From Asterias rubens (lineage: Eukaryota; Echinodermata; Asteroidea; Forcipulatida; Asteriidae), in assembly GCF_902459465.1 (NCBI RefSeq), contig NC_047062.1:21147919-21211918 (forward strand): a stretch of DNA of 64,000 nucleotides. Direction: 5' to 3'. Position 1 is the stretch's first letter, and every line of letters starts with the position of its first letter. The notes under the pieces are model-generated. The model worked only from the letters and a program-made list of their open reading frames with translations, did no database searches and had not been told where the DNA came from. The translations under genes were made by a program, and so were the position numbers. Below are positions 33,001 to 45,000 of this stretch, piece after piece.

Positions 33001-36000
33001 CTTTATGCTGCTCCCTTTCATTTTTTTTAACTCGATGCTTTGTAAGTATACTGTAGACTATTGGTAATTGTCAAAGACCAGTCTTCTCACTTGGTGTATA
33101 TCAAAATATTTGCATAAAATAACAAACCTGTGAAAATTTGAGCTCAATTGGTCGTCGAGGTTGCGAGATAACTATGAAAGAAAAAATACCCTTGTCACAC
33201 GAAGCTGTATGCTTTCAGATGCTTGATTTCGAGACCTCAAATTCTAAACCTGAGGTATCGAAATCAAATACGTGGAAAGTTACTTCTTTCTCAAAACTAC
33301 TTCAATTCAGACGCAGCTGTCTCTCACAATGTTTTATACTAACAACCTTTCCCCATTACTCGTTCCAAGTAAGGTTTTATGCTAATAATTATTTAGAGTA
33401 TTTAGCAATAGTGTCCACTGCCTTTGAACAGGGTTAGAGGCGTATGTATTCCTTTTGTTTGTACTCTCACTCATGAATGTGTGAAGAAGGCTACATAAAC
33501 GCCACGGGTCTTCAAGATAAAACAATAGATTTTAGTCGCCATGATTTTACTGGGTTCTCCCCATAGAGCTCTATGGTTCTCCCCCACACCTCCCATGTCA
33601 CTTTCCGTATCGTTTGATCTGAAGCATGGTTGACGGCAACAAATCAACACTATGCAAATGAATCAGTACTGAAAGAGGGTTTATTTGTATGTAGTCTATA
33701 TTATGTGAATATGGGTCATTGGGTGAACATTTTTTCATTGCATAAAAGTTGAAAAATAGTGAAGTTCATTGTCGAACCGCACCCCTTTTTTATTGGTGTT
33801 GAACCATAAGCCCTGAATTACCATTACTGTGTACCTAAATAGTGAAATGCACTGTTGAACACAGGCATACAGGTTTTTGTATTTACATGAAAAGATGGTT
33901 GGTAAACACATTTTGAACGAAATGAATTGTGCGCAATAATGTTGATCTCCCATCACTACAAATAGTCATTGTAAAGAAAGCCAAATATCGCAACATAATT
34001 AACATAAACTTTCATTATTCATCGAATTTCCAAGTCCATTCATATAGCTTTGCTGCGGTGTCACTTAATTACCAAGCCTGTGCCGATTTAGAACTAGAAG
34101 GAAATGTTATTTCAGTTTCTTTATTATGGATTCACATTTTGCGGAGTGGAGATTTAGAAAGACTGTAAGCCGATAGCTTCGTTGCATTACAATCAGCAGT
34201 AGGCCCTTGGGAACTTAAAGGCAAAGTATCGAACCGGTTAATGATAGGTCAAACATGCTTGCGCTTACAGAATAGTTCCAATCTGAAAGCTCACTTCTTA
34301 TAAACTTCATACCAGTAGGTCTCTTGAAAATTGTAAAGGCCCCTAGTTATGTCCCCCTACAGTTACGTCTTTATAATGGTGCAGTCATCAAACCAATGGT
34401 ACAAAGAGGCTGGAAGAAAAATAGTCAGGTTCCTTTTTGGCATATTAAAAATCAATAGCCATGATCGATTGATATGGTTGACATAGGGTACAAGACAAAG
34501 ATGGTGGCAAAGAAAATAGTTGGTCAGAGCAGAGTCGAAAAATGAACCTTGCTTATTTCGCCTATTTTGATCACAGCGATTGAAATAGACACGCGAGATC
34601 GAATCCCTGCAAAACAAAAAACATGTGTTCACGCAACGTGACCTCCTGTATTGATGAAACTCTCACTGCTTGGTTTGAGATGGCGTGATTAAAACAAAAA
34701 AGTAAGATTTTATTCATCCTTCTGAAGAAAAAAAAAACCGCTGACTTATTATCTCTTTAAGTGCAATGTTCAGAAAAGCAGTTTTGTTTTCTGAATTACA
34801 ACTGCTGCACGTTATATGATGTTTGGAAACAGATGTGTGGCACTCGTCAATCGGCAATATAGCATTATAATACGACTGCCTTAGCGTGAGCCAGCGCATG
34901 TCCACCCACGAAATGAATGCTAAAACGCGCCTGTGTTGGTGGATGATAAGGGACGGTTTGTTGGATATTGTGTTTTAAATTTAAGCCAACATCTTTAGCA
35001 TTTTCTACACAACTAATTTACCCGAATCCAATAGTGCACATGTCCACCCTCAGAATGGCTGATGGCCTGGAGCGTTGGTGTGATGGTAACTCAATGGTAT
35101 TATTTTGAAAATAAAATTCGAAATGAAATGCAACTCGGCCCGTCCATGTATAGTATTTCAGCTTTACAATTATGTTTCAAACTGTGAATGATTGGTTTCG
35201 GAAGGAACACCACGCGCCGGTTTTCCAATCAGCACGCCGGAGAAACAACCATTTTCATGACGTCATCATTTCGACAAAACTTTGGGGTCACATTACAATA
35301 TTTTTCAAAGAAAGCGCTCAACACGATTTTGAGAAACTGCTTATTCATATCCTTTACGGTTTCAGACATGTTAAGATTCATTTAAATTGCCTGGGGTATA
35401 GACAAATCAAATAAAACAACTTCAAAAGTGTCTGCCAATGAATTTAGACAGAAATATTTCTTCCTATAAGAGTATGACCTATTACATCTCTGTCCTTACT
35501 CTAGGGTTATATGAACCTCGTAAGCTTACATATCAACTTTGTTTTTAGACAATCACAATATCTGTTGTATTACTTCTTTAATTCAATGGGCTATTGCATA
35601 ACAGCTGGATGGCAGCCATCATAAGAGCGTATACATAATCTGGATGAGGAACCGCCATTTATGATATTACTATTCAATCGACATGTGGGTATGATAATGT
35701 ATCCTTATGCAAGGGTAAAAAGAAACTCGCGTTTGAAAGAATAATCATATACATGACAACAAACACGGGTTATAAAGTATGTAGGCCTACTCCTATTTCC
35801 AGAAAATCCTGTCCCATGAAAAATAACCCGGGAAAGATCCGTTTCAAAAAGTACACATGCATTTCAAAAAGTTTGTTTGTATGGTATGTTGGGACTAGTC
35901 CATTTTTGACGATCAATGGCCTCATTGGAGCCAACAACCAATATGACAATAGGAGCATCGATGCCAAAAACCAGGAGGCAACCTCTTGAAGTGTGATGAA

Positions 36001-39000
36001 GTGGGAAATGCTGCAATAACAAGCAATAACACTAAGACTATTATCTGTGGCGGCCATCTTGATCATATCACACGGAAACCAACATACAAAACTGGGGCCT
36101 GAATTGGAAAGGAAGATAACCCCTGTTATGGTGTCATGAAGGGTCACATGAGTGTTAAAACGGGTGAGCAAAACAGAGATTTGCTTTTTCATTCCCTCAA
36201 GTTTGAAAATATGAATTGAAAGTTTGAAGCTCAACTGAACATGTAGGCCTCTTTTGTGTGTAAAAGTGAAGCCAATGTTTAAGAGTTTATATTCAGCACA
36301 TTTTAAAATCTTGCGCAAGAAACACAAAGGTCCGGGTACCAGGTCATGTACAGCTTGTCTCCCAACTATTTTTTTTTTAAATGTTACTTCAAAGCATTTT
36401 TTTGCGTAGCATATCAATTTCTTCGGTTATATTTTCAGCCACAAGCGACTATAGATTCGGGCCGTGGTCGTTTAGGCGCACTTCTTGAAATTAATAATTT
36501 AGTTACAATCTAAGTGTGCTTGACACTGTTATTCAAGTCCCCAACAGCACATGCAAAATTGTGACACCATTAGCATACGTTCCCCATACTTGTTTTTAAT
36601 CCTTACGCCAGACCTTTAATATTATATGGATTCAGGCCATGGTCGTTGGCACACTTCTTGAAATTAATCATAGTTACAATCTAAGTGTGCCCTGACATTG
36701 TTATTTAAATCCCCAACAACACAGCGTGTGTAACATGCAAAACTGTCACATGTTTAGCATACGTTGCCCATATTTCTTTTTAATAATCCGTAACGCCAGG
36801 CCTTTAACATTACATGGATTTAGGCCATGGTCGTAGGCACACTTCTTAAAATTAATAATAGTTTCTAATCTAAGTGTGCCCCGAAACTGTTATTCAAGTC
36901 CCCAACAACACAGCGTGTGTGTACATGAAAAACTGTGACATCATTAACGTATGTTGCTGAATTGTTCTTAATCCGTATGCCAGGCCTTTAACATGATATG
37001 GATTCAGGCCATGGTCGTAGGCCCGCTTCTTGAAATTAATAATACAAATAATAGTAGTTTCTAATCTGAGTGTGATTGACATTGTTATAACAATGTTATT
37101 CAAGTCCCCAACAACACAGCGTGTGTGTACATGCAAAACTGTGACATCATTAGCATACGTTCCCAATATTTTTGTTCAATAATCCTCATATGCCAGTCCT
37201 TTATTATTAAGACGGCGGGTTGGAATCCCCCGAGACCGGGGGAAAGGGAGACGGATCGGCCCCGAGGATACCAATCCTGTTCATGACTCATCCATCTCAT
37301 AACATGGATGATGATCATACCAGTCCAGTCGACCGACACTCCAAGCACAAATCTATATTATTATGAAGATCCCTTTGTGTCAAGGCACCCCCAGCTACAG
37401 AGTCCTAATTTACAGACACGAAACCCATATTTTAAGCCCCCGGAGTGAAATGCAGCGATGTACTTTTTTTTGAGGGGTCCTTCCAGGATTCATAATCCTG
37501 TTGAAGTAATCAGATCATTTCTGGTTATACTAAATCCTGGATAGATATGGCTGATGTTTTTTGGTGTGAATTAAAATGAATTCACAAAATCCATTTTAGC
37601 TTTAAATTATTTATGCCACCTTCATATTTGCAGGAAGTAAGTGCCATGTAGTAAGATCGAATGAAGATGTAACCTTATTTTCTTAATATAGGGAAATGAC
37701 CTTCTGTAATTCTTCGTTATATTTCTGTTTTATTATTCATTTATTTTACTATCGTCTTTAGAACATTGTTTATTTTGTAAAGACAAATCATTTGTTTTGT
37801 GTTTCACAACACACAATAATAAAACTTCGATGAATTTTCCATTGCAATATCATTTTACATAAAAAGATACAGTTCTGCACATAAGCACACTCAAATTAAG
37901 GTATTATAAATTTTAGAGTTATTCTGCACCATTGCATTATGCCATGACATCCCTGGAAACCTGGTGCAGTCTGTCCACCAAAAATAACCACACACAAGTC
38001 TACTCATAAACTATAGGGTTCTTCACCATTCCAAATCCAATGAAATACAAAAAAGGGAAAGACGTTTGTTGCATGGTTTCTTCGGAGCCGAGGCTGCTAG
38101 ACAAATCTTCCAGGTATACCCTAATTCTATTTATAGTTTAGTGAATTGTAATCCTAATGGCACGGAGACACTGCTCCATTCACAGGGGAATCTCAACGAT
38201 CCAAGCGCGAGTTCCGTCAAAATCATATCAAGGGTCCGGCTTGTCATTAGTCTGGGTGCAATATACGTTGTTATTCACCATCACTCAATCCCCGCTCGGG
38301 GCATATGGTAGTAGCGTGCTTTCGAAAAAACCACGGTAGGGACACAGGAGGTGTGTTAGCATTTTGATTTTTGTAGGAAAATTAAAGAGAAAAATCAGCT
38401 AATAACTTACACAATTAATAAGACAACTAATGGACGCAGGTGTCAATTTTGAGGCGATAGTGGCCGAGTGGTCATGTACACCGGACTCAAGCTCCGGTGT
38501 TTCTGTTTAACAAGGTGTGGGTACAAGTCCTAGTCATGACCTTTTGTTGACCCAGAATCCAGGTGGGTACAAGCCGAGTCCTTTTGAATGATCAAATGTT
38601 TTGACATGGATTCCGGGTAATTTCAAGTGACCCGGAATCCGGGTCATTTCAAGTGACCCGGAATCCGGGTCATTTGAATTGACCCGGAATCCGGGTCATT
38701 TGAATTGACCCGGAATCCGGGTCATTTGAATTGACCCGGAATCCGGGTCATTTCAAGTGACCCGGAATCCGGGTCATTTCAAGTGACCCGGAATCCGGGT
38801 CATTTCAAGTGACCCGGAATCCGGGTCATTTCAAGTGACCTGGAATCCGGGTCATTTCAAGTGACCCGGAATCCGGGTCATTTGAATTGACCCGGAATCC
38901 GGGTAATTTCAAGTGACCCGGAATCCGGGTCATTTGAATTGACCCGGAATCCGGGTCATTTGAATTGACCCGGAATCCGGGTCATTTGAATTGACCCGGA

Positions 39001-42000
39001 ATCCGGGTCATTTGAATTGACCCGGAATCCGGGTCACTTCAAGTGACCCGGAATCCAGGTCATTTCAAGTGACCCGGAATCCGGGTCATTTCAAGTGACC
39101 CGGAATCCGGGTCATTTGAATTGACCCGGAATCCGGGTCATTTGAATTGACCCGGAATCCGGGTCATTTGGAATGACCCGGAATCCGGGTCATTTCAAAT
39201 GACTATTTGATTGGAAGTGTGTTACATTTTGATTATTGTAGGAAAATAAAAGAGAAAAATCAGCTAATAACTTACACAATTATTAAGACAACTAATGGAC
39301 GCAGGTGTCAATTTTGAGGCGATCGTGGCCGAGTGGTCATGTACACCGGACTCAAGCTCCGGTGTTTCTGGTTAGCAAGATGTGGGTACAAGTCCTAGTC
39401 ATGACCTTTTGTTGACCCAGAATCCAGGTGGGTACAAGCCGAGTCCTTTTGAATGATCAAATGTTTTGACCTGGATTCCGGGTAATTTCAAGTGACCCGG
39501 AATCCGGGTCATTTCAAGTGACCCGGAATCCGGGTCATTTGAATTGACCCGGAACCCGACTTCAAAATGTAGCGATTGTGGTCCCGAGAATTGCCAGGCA
39601 CAGGGGGGCTAAGTTGGGGGATGCCAACATCGCAAAAGTTGTCTGATGTTTAGGCGATGGGACTGCAAATAAAAAGGACCCTCATGGGGGACTGGGACTT
39701 GAATCAATTATATATCACCATGCGGTCCACAACATCCAGGACGGGAGCACTCAAGCGTGAGAATACAGATTACTGTGCTATGCTCTCTCCCGTCCTGTGT
39801 GCTCCGTGCCAAAAATCGAAAGCTCGCTATTATCGTAGGTTCAACACCTCAACAAGAACGTCTTGCACCAAGACTAGACAAGTCAATGTAATCACACTCA
39901 TCGTTAAAGGCAAGACTAGCCTTCACAGTTGGTGTATCTCAACATATGCATAAAATAACAAACCTGTGAAGATTTGAGCTCAATCGGTCATCGAACTTGC
40001 GAGATAATAATGAAAGAAAAAACCCACCCTTGTCACACGAAGTTGTGTGCGTTCAGATGGTTGATTTCGAGACCTCAAGTTCTAAATCTGAGGTCTCGAA
40101 ATCAAATTCGTGGAAAATTACTTCTTTCTCGAAAACTATGGCACTTCATATGGAGCCGTTTCTCACAATGTGTTATACCATCAACCAATCGAGGTTTTGT
40201 GGTCAGAATTATTTTGAGTAATTACCAATAGTGTCCACTGCCTTTAAGCTTGTATATAAATCTACTGTGAAAACATTGGCTTAAAACAACATACACATCA
40301 TGGCACAAATCGGCACGCGCGGCATGATTATTTACCACCAACCCATTTAGCACTTAATTTATCTTGGTCTAATTGAAATTCACTTTGATTTTATTGGGGC
40401 ACGGTGATAGGGCAGTGAAAGCACTCATGCTGTCATGCATTTTGTAAGAGGGGCAAGTCACCCATGGGGGACGTGAATAATGCGTATCACTCTGCTGAGA
40501 TTGATTGAGGGCAGAGAGGAATGGATGGGTTTAGGACCAATGATCGATCCCTGTGGAACACTGATGTGTATATTCGTGAAGGAAGATGCCCTATAATTAT
40601 GGTATCTTTTAGCAGCGGGTTTGAAAACGGGATGAACTTATTCTCAATAGGGTGTATAGAAATCATCAGCAAAGAGTTGTGTGCTTTTTAGTGGACAAAA
40701 ATCAGTTGTTGATTCGAGTGGTAATAATATAATATACAAATTTTTAGAATGGAATTTTGCTTCTGTTAAAAAAGAGACGTTTCCTCGTGTGTGGAATTCA
40801 CGGAAAAAAGTTCGACCTTTTCAAAGACTTTCGGATATGCCATGACAAGGAGTAGCAACGGATCCTACAAAATCATGAGACAGAATAATCTAATATATTT
40901 TCAAAGGATTCAGGAATTCCTGATGTAAACTTCAGCTTTTCAAAATGGTCTTCGAATGGGTTATTTATGACTTGGTCTGTTCCACTCATTTGAGCATTAT
41001 AAACCCCACCGGATAATTTACACTCTTAATAGCGACCTCGTGCTCTTTAAAAGTTGCTTTCTCGAGTGTTTGAAAATGAGTGTGGAAACTGTGTATAATA
41101 TCTGAATAAAAAAAAAAGTAAATAACTTTCCTTTCCTGTTATTTTCTTTGACCCTGTGCGGTGTGTTATGTTTTCAGTATAATGTAAATTTGTATTATCA
41201 CGAAATCGGTGCACAGACTGATATATCCTCAGATAGTTTAAATTCTTCAGGAATTCCTCGACTTGAGGGGCTGTATGTATATCATGGAGGTTTCCTTCCT
41301 CCATGGTAGACCTCAGTGAGTAACTAACCAGACTATTTATGTATGATGGCAGGGACAACCTCATGTTGACCATGTCAAGAATGTTGGGAGTTTAACCTAA
41401 CAAAATACCACATCAATTTCTGTATTTCTAAAAGCAAGAAATGTTTGTATTTCTTTTAATAATAGGTCATACTATCACCGGACGTCAATTGCTGGTGAAG
41501 ATTAAGTTAACTATCATCAACCAACAAATCTTAATATTTCAGTAAAATAACTAGCCAATCATGAATTCTGTTTAATACGTAATTTAAGCATACCTCTGAA
41601 AGTGGATTTCATTTTTTTTTGTTCTGCAGGTAAAACCACCATTTTATACCGGGTGAAACTCGGCGAGGCAGTCACGACAATACCCACAATCGGCTTCAAC
41701 GTAGAAACAGTCACTCCTGTACCCAATGTCACCCTATGCGTGTGGGACGTGGGCGGTCAGCAGAAAGTCAGAGCACTATGGCAACACTATTTCTGCGAAA
41801 CTCACGGTAAGGGTGTTTTCTTTTGAAAAAGTGATTATTCATACTCTATTTTCGAAAGGCATGATACATTGGTAATTGTCAAAGACCAGTATGCTCACTT
41901 GGTGTGCCCCTCTGAAAAGTCTTTTTTTTTTGCTCAATTTGTCTCCAGCTCTCCAATTCTCTTTACCAAGTAATTTGTTATGGCTGCTTGTGTTGGGAGT

Positions 42001-45000
42001 AATTATCAAAGGTGTAACCTCCCTTTCAATATAAATTCATAACACAATTCTGAGACAAATTTCCTCATGATATCTGAAGGGGGAACTGGACCATGTTCCT
42101 CGATGAGTCCCTGAACGGTTCACTGGTTGTGAATAATTCTCGTCCTCAGGGCAGACCAAACCAATCACCGTGAAAAACAGAAATTAATATCTACACCGTG
42201 AGGTGAACTAATTTAGTAATTTGGTCATGGGGTTAATTATGCATAACCTTCATGCATTGATTGAACCTTTGTCCAGAACTTTTAGAGTTTGACCAGGGAT
42301 CAAGGTAGTCGACACTTGGTCAAAGAAGAGCTTGTTATGTTGTGGTACACTTAGCGTATCCGTCAACGGTTTAAAAAAGACAGCGGGTTGTGTTCTTGGT
42401 GAGAAAAACAATGGAAAGGAGAGATGAGTTTTAATGAGATTTTTTTTGGAAATATATCATTCAAATCATTCCAAATTCAGCAGAAGATGTTACTGTCTGA
42501 AATACTGCCAATGGGTGGGGAAATCACATTTAGTTATTCAGCTCAATTTGAATATGAAAATTTTTTCGTTTTGAATTTGATTGAATGTCTCAGGTTTTTG
42601 TGTTAATTGAAGAAAACAAATTATTTAAATTTTTTCAAATTTCCGGATTCATTATAATGCTGCAGCTCCCCCTTTAAAATCTACCATTTGCCTCAAACCT
42701 CGCTTGAACTACACGAATGACGTTGCCATCATGTGAAGAAAGATGTTGGCCTAACCGACATTTTCTATAAATTATTTGGTTTTCAATTTGTGTTGGGATG
42801 GGTGGCTTATAGGCCATTGGGTGGGATGTGGCTTTTCACCGCATGGCGAAGACATTTCCAAGGCCCTTACCAGTTAATTGTCAGCCAGGTAATGTCCATG
42901 AGGGCGGTGACAGAGGAGGGTTTGTGTCTTGACTTCATGCAGTTAAGATTAAAGGCAATGGACACTATTGGTTACTACTAAAAATAATTATCAGCATAAA
43001 ACCTCTCTTGGTAACGAGTAATGGGGAGAGGTTGATAGTATAAAACATTGTGAGAAACGGCTCCCTCTCTGAAGTGACATAGTTTTCGAGAAAGAAGTAA
43101 TTTTCCACCAATTTGATTTCGAAACCTCAAGTTTAGATTTTGAGGTCTCGAAATCAAGGATCTGAAAGCACACAACTTCGTGTGACAAGGGTGTTTTTTC
43201 CGACGACCAATCCAGCTCAAATTTTCACAGGTTTGTTATTTTATGCATAATGTTGAGATACACCAAGTGAGAAGACTGGTCTTTGACAATTACCAACAGT
43301 GTCCATTGTCTTTAATAGTGTTATGCATAATATTCTGTTTAAGCAGCTCTTTGGAATTATAGGCATTGGTTGTTAATTCCACCACCTTGTCCGTTGTATA
43401 CATGGGTTCATAACCTTGTGGGTGCGCGAATGTCACCAGAGAGACATAATTAATAGGGTGTGGGTATCATAGCCACTCTTACCACGTCACCCGCACCCTA
43501 TTTCTTAAGTGCATCCTTTTTGACAAGATGCAGGAAGCGTTTTTTATCCTCAGTTGGCGCGTGTCAGCGTGACTCAGCAAGGGCAAATTTGCGCTCCAAT
43601 TTCCTGATCAAGGCAATTATTTGTGTAAATCAAGAACGAGAAGAATTTTGAACGAAAATTATCTAGGAAATCGGGACGTGGCTGGTTTCTACACATTGGG
43701 GGTGTAGTGAAAAGGGGCGTGGCTGTGGAAGTCACGATCCCGTTAGAGATTTCAATCTCTCGGTCAGTGACGGTCATTCTGACACTGAACACTTTCACGG
43801 CTCTTTGGCAATATTAGTGTCAAACAATTGACGTCAAATATTGGGTTAAAGCCATTGGACCCTTTCGGTACAGAAAAAAAAAATCACAGATTTACAAATA
43901 ATTTACAGGGTTTACAGAAGGTAATGGTGAAAGACTCCTCTTGAAATATTAGTCCATGAAATGCTTTACTTTTTGAGAAAACGGTAAAACAATATAAATT
44001 CTCGTTAGCGAGAATTACGGATTTGTTATAAACACATGTCATGACACGGCGAAACGCGCGAAAACAGGAGTGGGTTTTCCCGTTATTTTCTCCCGACTCC
44101 GATGTCCGATTGAGCCTAAATTTCCACAGGATTGTTATTTTATATATAAGTTGTGATACACGAAGCTTTAACAGCTTTAATGTTGTGAAGGAAATGCAGT
44201 TTGATACGCGATCCTTTGCACAATCCGGTCTTTAACGGAGACACACAAATAGCATAAAGAATACCGTTTATAATAATGTTGTCACATGGATCTTATTTTA
44301 CGGCGTATCTGTAAACTGTTAACTGTAATAATGTGGCTGTACTGCAATTTACCCTTTTTAACTGCGCCTTTCAGAATGTACGGCATGTGCAATGATTGTT
44401 TTAAAGTGATTAAGGAAGAAAATGACCCTTAAAGGCGCTGTATCACGTTTGGTAATTGTCAAAGACCAGTGTTCTCATCCCATCATAAGCATAAAATAAC
44501 AAGCCTGTGAAAATTTGGGCTCAACTGGTCATCGAAGTTGCGAGAAATTGACAAAAGAAAAAACACTCTTGTTGGACGATTTTGTCTAGCTCGAAGTCTT
44601 TTATTATTTTAGTGAGAAAGTACCTCTTTCTCAAAAACTACGTTACTTCAGAGGGAGCCGTTTCTCACCATATTTTATACTATCAACACTGATCGCTAAC
44701 AAGTAATGTTTTTAAATAATATTTGTTTTGAGTAATTACCAAACGTGTACATTCCATTTAAAATTCCTTTGCTGCAAAAACATCGTCAGCAGAATCAAAG
44801 CCCTTGCACAAACAGGAGCAGTGACATAATTCTTCGCAATACTTCCTTTTGCAGCATTGCACTGTGTAAGTACGTCAATGGTCTGTATTATGTTTTATAT
44901 ATTATGGGCATCTGTTCTATATGGAAACAGGAACACTCTTTTATTGTTAGCCCCCCTACTAAGTGTGAGTTAAAGATCTTTCAGCGGTATCACTTGGAAT

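Larger units (their letters stand above)
38350..39560 (+). repeat. Duplicated unit: tRNA-Leu-like head plus palindrome array
   Basis: Two direct copies, 38,350-39,216 and 39,217-about 39,560. Each starts GTGTGTTA(G)CATTTTGATT, runs through CAGGTGTCAATTTTGAGGCG into a tRNA-like segment and then into a palindromic minisatellite. The first copy carries the long array, the second only three to four units before it breaks off. The two heads are about 95% alike by eye, so the duplication is fairly recent. Confidence 0.85.

Noticed and set aside
35770-36417. 215-residue minus-strand open frame in gene D intron 1
   Set aside because: No family signature, irregular composition, and no splice or promoter support. 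Frames of this size occur by chance in 64 kb.
36894-37348. Minus-strand frames repeating a [16 protein letters not shown]-like segment
   Set aside because: The repetition comes from the 185-bp satellite units being read through, not from a repeat protein.
38453-38541. Functional tRNA-Leu(CAA) gene
   Set aside because: The A-box and anticodon arm look right, but the acceptor ends do not pair and the B-box is degenerate. It is duplicated with a minisatellite, so a tRNA-derived repeat is the better reading.
38602-39205. Regular short repeats resembling a CRISPR array
   Set aside because: The host is an animal, the repeat is an almost perfect palindrome, and the 'spacers' are only 7 nt and of two recurring types. 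This is a minisatellite.
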